Origin: Hypomesus transpacificus
Lineage: Eukaryota > Chordata > Actinopteri > Osmeriformes > Osmeridae
Direction of reading: 5' to 3'
DNA: 64,000 nucleotides
Assembly (NCBI RefSeq): GCF_021917145.1
Contig: NW_025813709.1
Coordinates: 124,001 to 188,000, forward strand
Program-made: the position numbers and the translations under genes
The notes under the pieces: model-generated
What the model was told of the DNA's origin: nothing
Seen by the model: the letters and a program-made list of their open reading frames with translations, nothing else
Database searches by the model: none
In this document: positions 38,021 to 50,512 of the stretch, one piece after another
How positions within the stretch are numbered: the first letter of the stretch is position 1
Layout: every line of letters begins with the position of its first letter

Positions 38021-41000
38021 CTACAAACCAGTGAGATCGACGATGGCCTTGATGAAGATGGTGTCGTCCCGCAGGTACGAGCTTTTGCCCGTCAGTTTGG
38101 CCAGGGGGCAGAAGAGCGGGCAGCCGCTGGCGATGTTCATCTCGCTGACAGGCCGCTGGAAGGACGTGGAGCTGACGTCCGGCCGGAACGCGTCGATGAT
38201 GTGCTCCCTGTTGTTCTGATCCAGCAACATCAGGGTCACCTGGGAGGCAGCAGAAACACTGTTAGACACAGACTGTTCCTGGACTCTGAAACACTGTTAG
38301 ACACAGACTGTTCCTGGACTGACCACAGAACCACTGTTAGACACGGACTGTTCCTGGACTGATCACAGAAACACTGTTAGACATAGACTGTTCCTAGACT
38401 CTGACCACTGAAACAGTTAGAACAGAGCTCTTCTGATTCTGGTTCTCCTGCTGTGCTTGTGGTCCTCACCTTCTGACTGAAGGGCCATTTGAGCAGAGCG
38501 TCACACTTGCCCCTCATGACCACGAAGAAGAGAGAGAGGTGAGTACCTCGGCCTGTCCCGTCTCCATTCAGGTACAGCCTCAGACACATCTTGTACCCAT
38601 ATTTACTGGAGTAGAAAGCTGCACAGGAGGAGCGAGGAGGAGAGGGGAGGGAAGGAGAGGGGAGGGAAGGAGAGGGGTGAGGGAGATCAATCAAGTCAGA
38701 CATATAAGGAAACATGGTGAGTCAAACTGAAGACTTGTAGAGGCCATGTGTCACATTTAACCTACAGAGTTCTCAGGGATCATGTCTGCATCAAAATTCA
38801 AAAAGTTCAAACTCCAGGATGTGGACACCTGTTGAACTAGGTCAGTTCACTGTCACAGGAGGGCCTTTGAGAACATGACAGCAGAGTGACCTGCTCTCAC
38901 CTGGAGAGAACATGACAGCAGAGTGACCTGCTCTCACCTGGAGAGAACATGACAGCAGAGTGACCTGCTCTCACCTGGAGAGAACATGACAGCAGAGTGA
39001 CCTGCTCTCACCTGGAGAGAACATGACAGCAGAGTGACCTGCTCTCACCTGGAGAGAACATGACAGCAGAGTGACCTGCTCTCACCTGGAGAGAACATGA
39101 CAGCAGAGTGACCTGCTCTCACCTGGAGAGAACATGACAGCAGAGTGACCTGCTCTCACCTGGAGAGAACATGACAGCAGAGTGACCTGCTCTCACCTGG
39201 AGAGAACATGACAGCAGAGTGACCTGCTCTCACCTGGAGAGAACATGACAGCAGAGTGACCTGCTCTCACCTGGAGAGAACATGACAGCAGAGTGACCTG
39301 CTCTCACCTGGAGAGAACATGACAGCAGAGTGACCTGCTCTCACCTGGAGAGAACATGGCAGCAGAGTGACCTGCTCTCACCTGGAGAGAACATGGCAGC
39401 AGAGTGACCTGCTCTCACCTGGAGAGAACATGACAGCAGAGTGACCTGCTCTCACCTGGAGAGAACATGACAGCAGAGTGACCTGCTCTCACCTGGAGAG
39501 AACATGACAGCAGAGTGACCTGCTCTCACCTGGAGAGAACATGACAGCAGAGTGACCTGCTCTCTCACCTGGAGAGAGAACATGACAGCAGAGTGACCTG
39601 CTCTCACCTGGAGAGAACATGACAGCAGAGTGACCTGCTCTCACCTGGAGAGAACATGACAGCAGAGTGACCTGCTCTCACCTGGAGAGAACATGACAGC
39701 AGAGTGACCTGCTCTCACCTGGAGAGAACATGACAGCAGAGTGACCTGCTCTCACCTGGAGAGAACATGACAGCAGAGTGACCTGCTCTCACCTGGAGAG
39801 AACATGGCGGGCAGAGAGAACATGACCTGCTCTCACCTGGAGAGAACATGGCGGGCAGAGTGACCTGCTCTCACCTGGAGAGAACATGACAGCAGAGTGA
39901 CCTGCTCTCACCTGGAGAGAACATGACAGCAGAGTGACCTGCTCTCACCTGGAGAGAACATGACAGCAGAGTGACCTGCTCTCACCTGGAGAGAACATGG
40001 CGGGCAGAGTGACCTGCTCTCACCTGGAGAGAACATGACAGCAGAGTGACCTGCTCTCACCTGGAGAGAACATGACAGCAGAGTGACCTGCTCTCACCTG
40101 GAGAGAACATGACAGCAGAGTGACCTGCTCTCACCTGGAGAGAACATGACAGCAGAGTGACCTGCTCTCACCTGGAGAGAACATGACAGCAGAGTGACCT
40201 GCTCTCACCTGGAGAGAACATGACAGCAGAGTGACCTGCTCTCACCTGGAGAGAACATGACAGCAGAGTGACCTGCTCTCACCTGGAGAGAACATGGCGG
40301 GCAGAGTGACCTGCTCTCACCTGGAGAGAACATGGCGGGCATCCTCCCAGCCGTGGCGTCCTGCCTGCGCTTGGCGAAGTCGGAGATCTTCCAGACGAAC
40401 ACGCCGTCGTAGGTGCAGTGTTGCAGCTCTCGCAGGATGCGCTCGCTGTCGGCCAGCTGCAGCTCTCTGGTGTTCAGGGTCCTCTCCAGCTGGTGCACCT
40501 GGAGGAACAAACACCTAGTCACCACACCTGGTCACACACCTGGTCACACACCTGGCTCGCTAATGTCTCAGTGTTTACAGTGTCACTGTGGACGCCTCAA
40601 TAACAGGGCGTCAGTAAAGCCTCCAGATGGGAGTTTCCCAGCAGTCTTTTTTAAACCCACTGATTCAACTCAGAGAACAATCAGAAGGATTTTGTTTGTC
40701 ATTACTGGAGCAGGGAGAGCTTCCTGTGGATCTATACTAACAGGACGTACATCCTCTGGACTGGGAGTCTGACCCAGACTGGGGGGCAGCTGTCATCATA
40801 CAGCACTGGGACCCCCCCCCCCCCCCCCCCCCCCCTCATCATACAGCACTGGGACCCCCCCCCCCCCCCCCCCTCATCATACAGCACTGGGATCCCCCCC
40901 CCCCCCCCTCATCATACAGCACTGGGACCCCCCCCCCCCCCTCATCATACTTTGACCGCTAATCTGCCCCTCCACTGATTATTAAGAACATTTTATTGTA

Positions 41001-42845
41001 ACGGATATAACCTCAGTTACTTAAAGGACGCCAGGTGGGGAGGAGGCCAGGGAGGGGAAGGGGCCAGGGAGGGAAGCAAGGGGGGAGGAGGCCATGGGGG
41101 GAAGCAAGGGGGGAGGAGGCCATGGGGAGGAGGCCAGGGGGGGGAAGAGGCCAGGGAGGGAAGCAAGGGGGGAGGAGGCCAGGGGGGGAAGAGGCCAGGG
41201 GGGGAAGCAAGGGGGGAGGAGGCCATGGGGAGGAGGCCAGGGAGGGGAAGAGGCCAGGGAGGGAAGCAAGGGGGGAGGAGGCCATGGGGGGAGGCCAGGG
41301 AGGGAGGCCAGGGGGGGGGGGGGGGGGGGGGGGGGAGGCCAGGGGGGGAGGCCAGGGAGGGAAGCAAGGGGGGAGGAGGCCAGGGGGGGAGGCCAGGGGG
41401 GGAGGCCAGGGGGGGGGGGGGGGAAGGCCAGGGGGGGAGGCCAGGGAGGGAAGCAAGGGGGGAGGAGGCCAGGGGGGGGGGAGGCCAGGGGGGGGGGGGG
41501 GGGGAGGCCAGGGGGGGAGGCCAGGGAAGGAAGCAAGGGGTGGTTACCTTGCCGCTCAGGGCCTCGATCTTGTCCTGGTCGAGGCGGTGCTGACGTGAGG
41601 CAGCCTCCAGGGACAGGGCGCTTCTCTCCACCTCCCTGTTCAGCACCGTCACTATGTTCTCCAGCGCCACCACCTACACAAACACAGCACAGCTCAGGGG
41701 TTACAGCATCTGACTACAAGTTAACAGAATCCCAGGTTCGAATCCAGCCTCAGGGCTCCTTTTCTGCATGTGTTCCCTTCTCTTCCCCTGCCTGCATTTT
41801 CTGTCACACTTAAAACTGTCCAAAACAGCACGAAAAATGCCAACAAATATTATGTTTTGAAATCATAAAAAGGAGAGGGCCCACAACACAACAACTGCCT
41901 GGGCCTTCAGGACAACCTGTCATGTCAGTTCTGTGTATTTTCTCAACTCCAACTTACTTTCACCATGATTAATATAATTATGAAAACTTTTAAAGCATTC
42001 TAAAGAGCAGCAGTGACCCACCTTGGTCTCCAGGCTGACAGAGGCCCCGGCCCCGGCCCCAGCCCCGGCCCCAGCCGAGCCTCCCTCCTCGGGGGCCCGG
42101 TACAGGCCCAGCCCGGAGTCCTCCTGCCACTCTCCCGGCCCCGGGGCCTCAGCACGCGGCCGCAGCAGAGACAGCACCATGGCCAGCAGCAGACGCAGGT
42201 GCTCCATCACACTGCCCTGCTCGTGGTCACCCAGGGTCTTCCCGTTCTCCATCTGGGGGGAGGGGGGAGAGAGGGAGGGGAGAGAGAGGGAGAGAGAGAG
42301 GGAGGGGAGAGAGAGGGAAAGAGAGAGGGAGGGGAGAGAGGATCAAGGTCACATTTGTGTTCATTACACTGCATCACCACTAGATGTCTATTTGGAGATG
42401 GCTTCATCCACTACATGGAGACCATTATTATTATTATTATATTTTGGAAACTTGTGGCCAGGGCACATGGCTGATGTCTTTATTCAGCTTTGTTGCTACG
42501 TTGCTATTATGTCTAACTATAGACCAGACATCAGACTGTTCATCACAAGACTGTGACACAGATGAGTTATTGTTGAAACATTACTCAGGGTATGATTATG
42601 TGGTGTCACTGTAGACTAAATAACACAGATAAAAGTTGGTAGTGTTATCTTCCAGGCCTAGAGGAACATGACAGCTTCTTATCAGGTTTCAGCTCTGTCC
42701 TGTTTCTTGCTGTGCATCAAGGTTTCTTCATTGGTTATCAAGTTCATCAAACATCCAAATAAGAAACATTATGGTATACAAATTGTATTAAAATATAGGG
42801 ACTCCCAAGAGGGTCATGACAAAGTGCTTTTAAACACCAAACACG

Positions 42846-42877
<32 letters not shown>

Positions 42878-45696
42878 CACCCTTGTGATGACTGCAAGGC
42901 TTTCCACTAATCAAGGGCGTAGATTTAATTAAACATGGGTGAGACATGTGAAAACAAAACTACGCCCTGCTCCTAATGCACCATGCCTGGGATAGTTCAG
43001 TAAAGTACCCACCACTGTCTTGCAGCCAACCTCACTGAAAGGACATCCGCTCTTAGACTTGGCACAGTTCCTGGCATGGTCACTCATCTACAGGGGTCAG
43101 GGAAGAGAAAGTAAAAGGCTGGGACAGTTAAGAAGTGTCTCATAAACACCCTCATCTCAAAAGTGAAAGAAGATAATCCACTCAAAGCAGTAAATCTGCT
43201 TGAATGTGTAACCATCTATTAAAACTAGCTCTATTATACAAAAAATACCACGTGGAAACGAGAGTGCTGAAATAGTGCGCCGGAAAACCCCCACCCACCC
43301 GCAAGATAACGTTTAGCCTCGTATAAAGTGGAAACACTCGGGCGCCAGTTGGCTGGCTGATAAGATCAACTATGGTACATTACACAAATTGGACCTTGAC
43401 AGGAAGGACAAAGAGCTGCAGTGATCAAGCCAGCAGTAACTGTCTAACCCTAACCAGCAGTAACTGTCTAACCCTAACCAGCAGTAACTGTCTAACCCTA
43501 ACCAGCAGTAACTGTCTAACCCTAACCAGCAGTAACTGTCTAACCCTAACCAGCAGTAACTATCTAACCCTAACCAGCAGTAACTGTCTAACCCTAACCA
43601 GCAGTAACTGTCTAACCCTAACCAGCAGTAACTGTCTAACCCTAACCAGCAGTAACTGTCTAACCCTAACCAGCAGTAACTGTCTCACTCTAACCAGCAC
43701 AAACCTTTTCTCGAGGGATCTTCTTCTTCCCGCAGTCTTTGCACTGTATTGGAAACTTAATGCAGATCTCATCGTGGGCCTAAATAAAAAAAACGAGTCA
43801 GTTTAGTTTGGGGAAACCAGGAGACAGGAGAAAATGCTTATTAAAGCTGTCCCACCCACATGTGAAAACACACCACACAGCCCTTCCAGGAGGGATAGGT
43901 CATAGGCTACATTATGGACCATTTCCTGCTTTCAGATAATAGAAATCTGACGAAAGTTAGCCGGAATCACTTTTTTTTTTTCTTTTTTCTGAGGCGCCAT
44001 CGTCTAAAGGGGCATTGATCGGCTTATTGCGTATGCATTACCCTTATCATCTTGGCTCTTCTGCTCTCATAAATCCTTCTTTCAAAGCGTCAATAACCTG
44101 CAGACAGACAGTTGGCATTTGTGCCAAGGTTCGTCTAATCAGGAACGGCCGAGTGAAAGAGGATATAGGCCTATGCATCTAAACAACTATCGTTGTTTAG
44201 ATATCGTTGTCTAATATCGTTGGATGAAATATCGTTGGATGAAACATCTTTACACAAAGAAACAACTTTAAAATACATTTAAATGATTGGACATTTGCTT
44301 TCCCCAATAAGTTTAGCCACTAAAGCGAAACCATACTTCAGACAATCAATAGGAACGTCTGCGATATGCTAACCAGGGCCTTGCAACCTTGCAGACGAAA
44401 TAGGCGCTCCCGCCCCGGATAACGACCAGAGCTAGCAACTGATGTCGCTAGATTTAGCCACAAAAAATCAGATCTAGTTCTGGAAGTTTCTAGAGAAGCA
44501 CTCTGACCTTGATCTCCTTAAAAGGGAATGTAACTTTGCAGAACTTGCAGTTGAGAGTTCTCGCTTCACATTCCCTCTCGCTGTGCCTCTCCTTGTCCCT
44601 CCTCTGGACGGTGCTGTGGCAGGCGTCACACACCACGCGGTCAAACTCACACTCGTTCTCATGATGGGCCTGTGAACAAAAACATTGCTGTCATTTTTTG
44701 GACATACTTTGTGTCGCCCTCTTGTCCAATTGACGTCACTGTTGACACATTGTAGGTCGGGCATGTTAGTTTTAGACAAAGCCTCGACACAAGAAAAAGC
44801 AAACATGCTTTCATGAAGCATATGAAACGAAAATACTTCGACAGCGTGGAAAATATCGACAAAAAGGTCATAAAACAACATAAAATTGATGACCTCAATA
44901 AGTGCACGGTCTTTGAATGACACTGTCACACTGTGCATGATGTTACTTTCCTTGTCAACCAGACCATCAACATCATGCATGCAGGTAAGGAAAGGGTAAA
45001 CACAACAGGCCTAGCAGGTATTTCCTGTGCTTTTATGGACTGGAACACGGTGTACTTCACAGATAACAAAAAAAACCCTCTTAGCACAACCTTCAGAACT
45101 CACTGCTCCATGAAGGCCAGCTAGTCACATGTGAACCACATGGCAGTTAGCCCCTCCCCTCCACCCACACAGGCGTGGTGGGGGTGTTGAACCACCAGTG
45201 ACCTCTTCATCCACATCTATAAACTTATTGAAGACTGAGGCGTCAAACTGCACCCACACTGACTCACTATGAGAACCTCTTCATCAGAGCGTCCCACAGG
45301 CCTGGCGGGTGGGGGGTGTGGAGGGGTGGAGGGGGGGGGTAGCGGGGAGGGAGGTGAGACATGTTCTCGGAGGAGCTCCCTCTAACTCCCCTGCATTCAG
45401 TTCTGTGAGGCTCATCTCATACTCGTCTACAGTAGTACGCTGAATAAACATTACTTTGCAAATTAGGTTGTAAAATAATAATATATAGTTATAATCCCCA
45501 TCATCGCAGGCCCTTTCAGGCCTCCCTCTCAGATGAACTCAAATTAAGTCTTGAATATTCATTAGGAACACAGACTGGCCAACGGGACACTCATGTAAAC
45601 ATCTTAAATATATAAATAAATGATTAGGGGAGGGTGATGGGGAAGGTGGGTCTTGGCAGGTGGGTGGGGTCACCATCTTCGGGATGATTTCTCTGT

Positions 45697-45733
<37 letters not shown>

Positions 45734-48700
45734 TTCTTTAAACACTCAGGGAAGAAGCTCCGTCGAACAGAGGCCAGGATGCAGCTGGTGAGTCAACACA
45801 TTTTTGCTCTGGCTAAGCTAACAAACAGCCATTCAACACTTTACTTCTCCTCCAGCCCACACCGCCTGCAAGCTATTTAAAAGCCAAAAACCTCACTGTG
45901 TCAATAGTTAACTTTCTGGTTACTCATTTTACTGACTAATTTTACCTAAATAAAAAAGCAGAATTAGTCCCACAACGCTTTAGTTAGCTAGGGTGTTTTC
46001 CATTCAGCACCACACGCACACTACAATAATAGAACAATGTTTAATATGCAGGGGTGGGGATCTTTTATTTAACTAAATCTTTCCTCTTGATACCTTTGAA
46101 AGCCATACCCTCCCACAGAGAAGGTGTGCCTGCATGACGTAATGGGAACTGCCTGACATTTGTAAGCTTAGTTAACCAAAACCAACGGCGTTTCGCACTG
46201 GTTAACATAACAAGGAACAGGATCCTACTAACAATACTCTAATGTTTTAATACCTGTATCTTCCTCTTTCTTTATGCTTATTCCTGAAATGGTTTTAACT
46301 GGCACAAAAACTTGTTTTAACTGGCACACAAACTAGTGTCTCAGTTTCCCCGTATTTGACATACCGAAGGATAAACGGAGAAAATGAAACCAGCAGGCCC
46401 GGAGTGTTGGGGACTTTCCAACCGCAAACAGGAAGTGGGACTTGCAAGTCTCGAGTTCGCATTTGAAAAAAAAACACCCACACCAATGGCATCACATTTA
46501 GTCATTTAGCAGACGCTCTTATCCAGAGCATCAAAGCCTGCAAACTTTCCTTTCGAGGGCTTTGATGCCATTGGTGTGTTTTTTTTCAAATAGTGTGTCT
46601 GTGTGTGGGCTCAGTACTAGACAACAGTCACTTTAATCAACACCACACAAAACTGCACAGTAGACATGCTGCTACCTCCCAGCTGAAAAGCCAGAGCGTT
46701 GTGTACCTCACAGCCAGGGTTGCAAGGTCTGTGTGACTAAACCAGCCCAATGGCCAATCAAAACCAGCCCAAAGGCCAATCAAAACCAGCCCAATATCAG
46801 AACTCAAAATATGCCCCTGCCAAACCATATACACTGCTTTTAAAGTCCAACAGCATTGCTTTCATTGCCAAATCTATTGTAATATCTACAAAAGTAACAC
46901 CAAATGTTTAGTATGCCAGCATTAAAAACAGTTTCAGGAGATTTTCTCAGGAGACTGAGAGCATTAGGCACGTGTGCACACGCACAGTGTGTGTGTGCGT
47001 GCCCCATGTCCATGTGTGTATGTGCTCACCTGGAGTCAGTTTGGTAGGATTTGGGCATAAATACACAGACACATAAAAATCACAGCTGAACAGCCAGAGC
47101 GTTGTGTACCTCACAGCTGAACAGCCAGAGCGTTGTGTACCTCACAGCTGAACAGCCAGAGCGTTGTGTACCTCACAGCTGAACAGCCAGAGCGTTGTGT
47201 ACCTCACAGCTGAACAGCCAGAGCGTTGAGTACCTCACAGCTGAACAGCCAGAGCGTTGCGTACCTCATAGTCCTTGACCGTCCCACACCATGAGCACTC
47301 CTCATTCAGACACTTGGCAGGAAGGCTGGCGATCTCCCTTCCTGCTGCGTTGTCCGCAAATGCCTGGCAGAGGAAACGGAACAGGATGTTATGATGACAG
47401 CACAAAAACTCTTGGGCACCATGAAGAGATTGCCATCCCCCCCTTGCCCCCCCCCTTCCCCTAAGCTTCATTCTAAGCTTTGAGGCCCTACCCCCATTAT
47501 GACCCTGGGCAGGGCCACTTTCCAGACACCCGGTGGAAGACTTGCATAGACCTGAACTTCTGTGATGTCTCGACAGAACCGCAGACAATGACAATGTAGT
47601 ACTTTGGCAGACATGATCCAAACAGCTAATGTGTCACTATCCAGATGCAGACCTTCCTGCGGTCTCTGGGCTCAGTGAAGACAGGCTCACCTCGCTGCTG
47701 TTCAGGATGGACTGCGGCTCCTCGTAGATCTCCTCCTGCCTGCAGGCCTGGCACGGCTTGGGGCCGTTACTGGGGAGAGAGAGGCTGTTAGTGAACGTAC
47801 CCTCCCCCCCTCAGCGGCTGGCTGGCGGGCACCTACACAACACCACCCTCCTCACCTGCTCATCTACACCCACTCTCTCAACCTCCAGGGGGCTGGGGCG
47901 AGCTACAGAGGTCAATAATGTAACAGTGAAATTATAACAATTATAAAATCAGTCATGTATTTATCTAGCAGACGCTTTTATCCAAAGCGACGCACAGAGG
48001 GGGGATTTGAACCGGCGACATATTGATCTGCCCTCAAATGCTCCAACCACTGAGCTTAACTTTATGTACAAGTTACAGGCTGTGTACCAGACTGGGAAGG
48101 GTGCAAAACAAACTTTCCAACTGAACATTATAATGATGTACCTATAATCATAACAGGGTGTGCGCACCATAATCACTAGGGTTTGAAAAGGGATGATGGT
48201 GCACAAGCAGACAGCAACGCAGCAGGAAGCCAGCAAATGTTAACCCTAACACTGCAGCAGAGTCCAAGAGGGGCAGACAGTATTGCTGATAAAGCACAAG
48301 CTTTAGCCTCAATGCTGCACGGCTAGCTTCAATGCTGCATGGCTAGCTTCAATGCTGCACGGCTGGCTAAACTGGTCTCTGCAGTACAGCCACAACCAAC
48401 ATCAGGTACAACCTTAGTAGTCTCTTACTAGCATGAGTCTCTTACTAGCATGAAGCTGTTTCTCAAGATAAGAGTTTAATGCAACAGCATGGCCCAGAAT
48501 TACACAAGACGTTTCCCAATAGCTATAGGGTTCTAAGGAAAGGTTGGGCAACATACTTGATTATGATATACCTTTCCTGACATCAAAGGCTCAGGGTACT
48601 GAACTGTGAACTGTAACGGAACTTCCCCACAGCGCTTGAAGGAGAGCTTCATGTTTAAAGAGCTTTTATGTAATCATGGTCTGAGACACAGGATAGCCTT

Positions 48701-49421
48701 GATACAGGCTCCTTAGGTGGTCTTACCCTGAAGGGGTTTGAGTTTTCAGAAATACTTTGAAGATCAAGTTAAAAAGAATTAAGTAGTTAAGTAGAAGACA
48801 CAAAGTGAAATTAAGGAATTAAATCACACCAATTCATTCATTAATTGAGTATACAACATTAAACTTAGTGAAGAACGCACCAACACATTTTAGCATGACA
48901 TGGTGACAGATTAGAGGGTTGAAGCCATGGTGATAGATATATCTCTTGTGAGTCAGAAAGAGCAGATGTTCCAGTGAAGCAGTATTTCCACAGGGAGGCA
49001 TTGATTCCAGGTGACATCCAGAGGGATCATCCTCAGTTCAGACGAGTTGCATCAGGCCGCAACATCCGCTGAGTCAAGATGAGCTCGTCGGGGAGAATAC
49101 TGATGAGGTAGTGGAGTCAAGCAAGCACAAACACAGCACACCACAGGGGGATGCTGCTTAGCTACAGCAGGACCAGGGAGGAAAGTGAGCATGCCCAGTA
49201 GAGGGAGGAGGAGGAGGAGGGAGCAGTGGAGCTCCAGGCTACCTGGTGAGGAGTTTAAAACAGTGGACACAGAAGCGATGTCCGCACTGCGCCTGGACAG
49301 GCTTCCGGAGCACCTGGAGACACTGCTGGCATTGGTACTTATTCTCCATGGGCACCGTGAGCACGCTGCTGGGGATCCCAGTGAGGGATCGGGGGGTGGA
49401 GTCCAGCGAGACGCGAGCCAT
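38021..49421 (-). CDS. traf2: TNF receptor-associated factor 2
   Basis: Eleven coding exons in phase, minus strand: 49421-49243, 47769-47691, 47363-47265, 44669-44508, 43779-43705, 43087-43013, 42252-42022, 41673-41548, 40498-40321, 38618-38470, 38239-38021; 523 residues against 501 in human. A C3HC4 RING has Cys31, Cys34, Cys46, His48, Cys51, Cys54, Cys66 and Cys69. TRAF-type zinc fingers span about 87-222, a coiled coil leads into the TRAF-C/MATH domain (about 370-518), which ends [12 protein letters not shown] as in human TRAF2. It is a cytosolic adaptor and E3 ligase scaffold for TNF receptors, recruiting cIAPs to drive NF-kB and JNK signalling. The first coding exon begins at an acceptor (49450), so an untranslated exon lies upstream. 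Exon 7 holds an Ala-Gly run (about 282-293) from a GGGGCC-type repeat. Confidence 0.96.
38260..38415. repeat. 40-52 bp tandem repeat in the last TRAF2 intron
   Basis: About four irregular copies of aaacactgttagacacagac plus tgttcctggact, next to the acceptor of the last exon. Confidence 0.8.
38873..40340. repeat. 37-bp minisatellite carrying the TRAF2 exon 9 end and donor
   Basis: About 39 near-identical copies of a 37-bp unit. On the minus strand each reads catgttctctccag|gtgagagcagg, i.e. the last 14 or more exon bases plus the donor at 40320-40319. Variants near 39806, 39848, 40000 and 40298 also carry gcgggca, extending the exon match to about 21 nt. The array fills most of the 1.7-kb intron. 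Confidence 0.97.
40808..40945. repeat. Poly-C minisatellite
   Basis: Four copies of catcatacagcactgggac followed by C-runs of 13-25 bases, in a TRAF2 intron. Confidence 0.9.
41027..41540. repeat. G-rich purine minisatellite after the TRAF2 exon 8 donor
   Basis: Irregular units of ggccagggagggaagcaagg and gggaggaggccatgggga, starting within 10 bp of the donor at 41547-41546. All frames are long and Pro/Gly-rich as a consequence. Confidence 0.92.
41693..41762 (+). repeat. tRNA-like SINE head in TRAF2 intron
   Basis: agctcaggggttacagcatc followed by B box GGTTCGAATCC 35 bp later. No acceptor stem pairing, so not a tRNA gene. Confidence 0.55.
42255..42345. repeat. (GAGA)-type purine tract
   Basis: Units of gggaggggagagagaggga next to the acceptor of TRAF2 exon 7. 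On the minus strand this is the polypyrimidine tract, unusually long. Confidence 0.8.
42346..43012. other. TRAF2 intron, no gene
   Basis: Holds an (AC)n tract at about 42844-42882; nothing else recognised. Confidence 0.5.
43428..43702. repeat. 24-bp minisatellite with telomere-like words at the TRAF2 exon 5 donor
   Basis: About eleven copies of cagcagtaactgtctaaccctaac. On the minus strand each has GGTTAGGGTTAG. A last degenerate copy (ccagcacaaacc) contains the donor at 43704-43703. Confidence 0.92.
43780..44507. other. TRAF2 intron, no gene
   Basis: AT-rich; short atatcgttg direct repeats near 44200-44235. Confidence 0.5.
44670..46460. other. TRAF2 intron, no gene
   Basis: Includes a (CT)n tract at 45695-45735 and a G-rich patch near 45300-45350. 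Open frames here (for example 44474-44980) are read-through from the exon or random. Confidence 0.45.
46461..46591. repeat. Inverted repeat enclosing a SINE tail fragment
   Basis: Arms 46461-46494 and 46563-46591 are near-complements around an A-run and caccaatggcatca. The loop of about 68 bp contains catttagcagacgctcttat, the SINE tail on the minus strand. Confidence 0.75.
46672..47264. repeat. 31-bp minisatellite including the TRAF2 exon 3 donor
   Basis: Six perfect or near-perfect 31-bp copies (47085-47264) of acctcacagctgaacagcca gagcgttgtgt type, plus one isolated copy at 46672-46710. On the minus strand each copy carries tgag|gtac, the exon 3 donor border at 47265/47264. A separate 22-bp repeat (ccagcccaatggccaatcaa) lies at 46740-46795. 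Confidence 0.9.
47770..49242. other. TRAF2 intron 1, no gene
   Basis: Contains the SINE at 47955-48057 and three copies of gcttcaatgctgcacggcta at 48308-48365. Confidence 0.5.
47955..48057 (-). repeat. tRNA-derived SINE, short family
   Basis: Minus strand: gctcagtggttggagcattt (A-box region), B box GGTTCAAATCC, then tail tttggataaaagcgtctgct. About 100 bp. Confidence 0.75.
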
Positions 49422-49450
49422 GCCTCTCCATCAACACCTGGGGATGAATC

Positions 49451-50512
49451 CTGCAGGGAAAGGAAAGGCATACAGGCGTCTTACTGCAGCTGCCAGCATG
49501 TGAACAGCTCACTGTTGAACAGCTGCATGAACAACAGCTGCACAAGACCCTCCCACAAGCACAACTGTGAAGTCAAAAGAATTTATGTTTATTATTTGTT
49601 ATAGCCTAGCATATGATTTGACTAACCCTGGTAGGTGATATTTGCATATCATTTCACTGGAAAAACAACATTCAAACTAACACCAGGTCATCTGACGTTA
49701 AGACTTGTTAAGATTGGACGAGCATTAGATCACAAACCTCAACACGAGAGTCATAACGCAAATAATATTGGTTTTCAGTCAACAGTCGCTTGAGCCTGGG
49801 CCTTGTGCTAGCAGATCACTTACGTAAGACATGAGGCTGTGCCAAGAATATGAGAACATTCTGTTCTGAACTGTAGATTAAACATTCCCACAAACAGGCC
49901 TCAGAAGAAGCCATACAAGGATGAGGAGAGAGAGAGATAGAGAGAGAGAGAGGCACACATCCTGCTGAGGTTCCGCATCGCAGGTGAATGAAGATTAGAC
50001 ATGTCAGTTAGGCCTGTTGAAGGTCCAGGATCCAGGATTCAGAGAACAGCTAACAGGCAGGTGTCTCAAGGGTGAAGGGCATGGTTGTGTTTATAAAGTA
50101 AACATGGTTGTGTTTACATGGTAAACATGACACTGACTGCCGTGAAGGTTGGTGGTGAATACATCCCCTTGAACTGTGGGAAAGGCACAGCCTGGTTCCA
50201 TGGATGTAGTTATATATATCAACAGAAGCTATGCCCATAGAGACAAACATAGTTAAGCTGCAGAAAGCCAAAACAAATGATTTGTATCCGGAGTGATTGC
50301 AGCTGCTTCCATAGCGACCTGCTTCCATAACGACCTTTCATAAAAATACAGGAACTCCCCTGTTGATGCAGGAAGCAACAATGGTCTTTCAACCGTTTTC
50401 AAACAGACTCTGCAACCAAAAACGGCAGAATGCCAAAAGAGCCTGTATTGTTCAGGTGAAAAAAGCACAAACAAAGTTCACCTTGCTGGTTGCTAAAATC
50501 ACAACTTCGGGG
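49451..50512. other. TRAF2 upstream region
   Basis: Should contain the TRAF2 untranslated exon and part of its intron. A GA repeat is at 49928-49952, and a 20-bp direct repeat (ggttgtgtttacatggtaaa type) near 50080-50130. No coding gene seen. Confidence 0.4.

Noticed and set aside
41013..41813. Pro-rich and Gly-rich frames up to 239 residues
   Set aside because: By-products of the purine-rich repeat in a TRAF2 intron. Only the piece 41548-41673 on the minus strand is real exon.
43428..43702. Interstitial telomere sequence
   Set aside because: GGTTAGGGTTAG is only half of a 24-bp unit, not a pure TTAGGG run, and the array is anchored at a TRAF2 donor.
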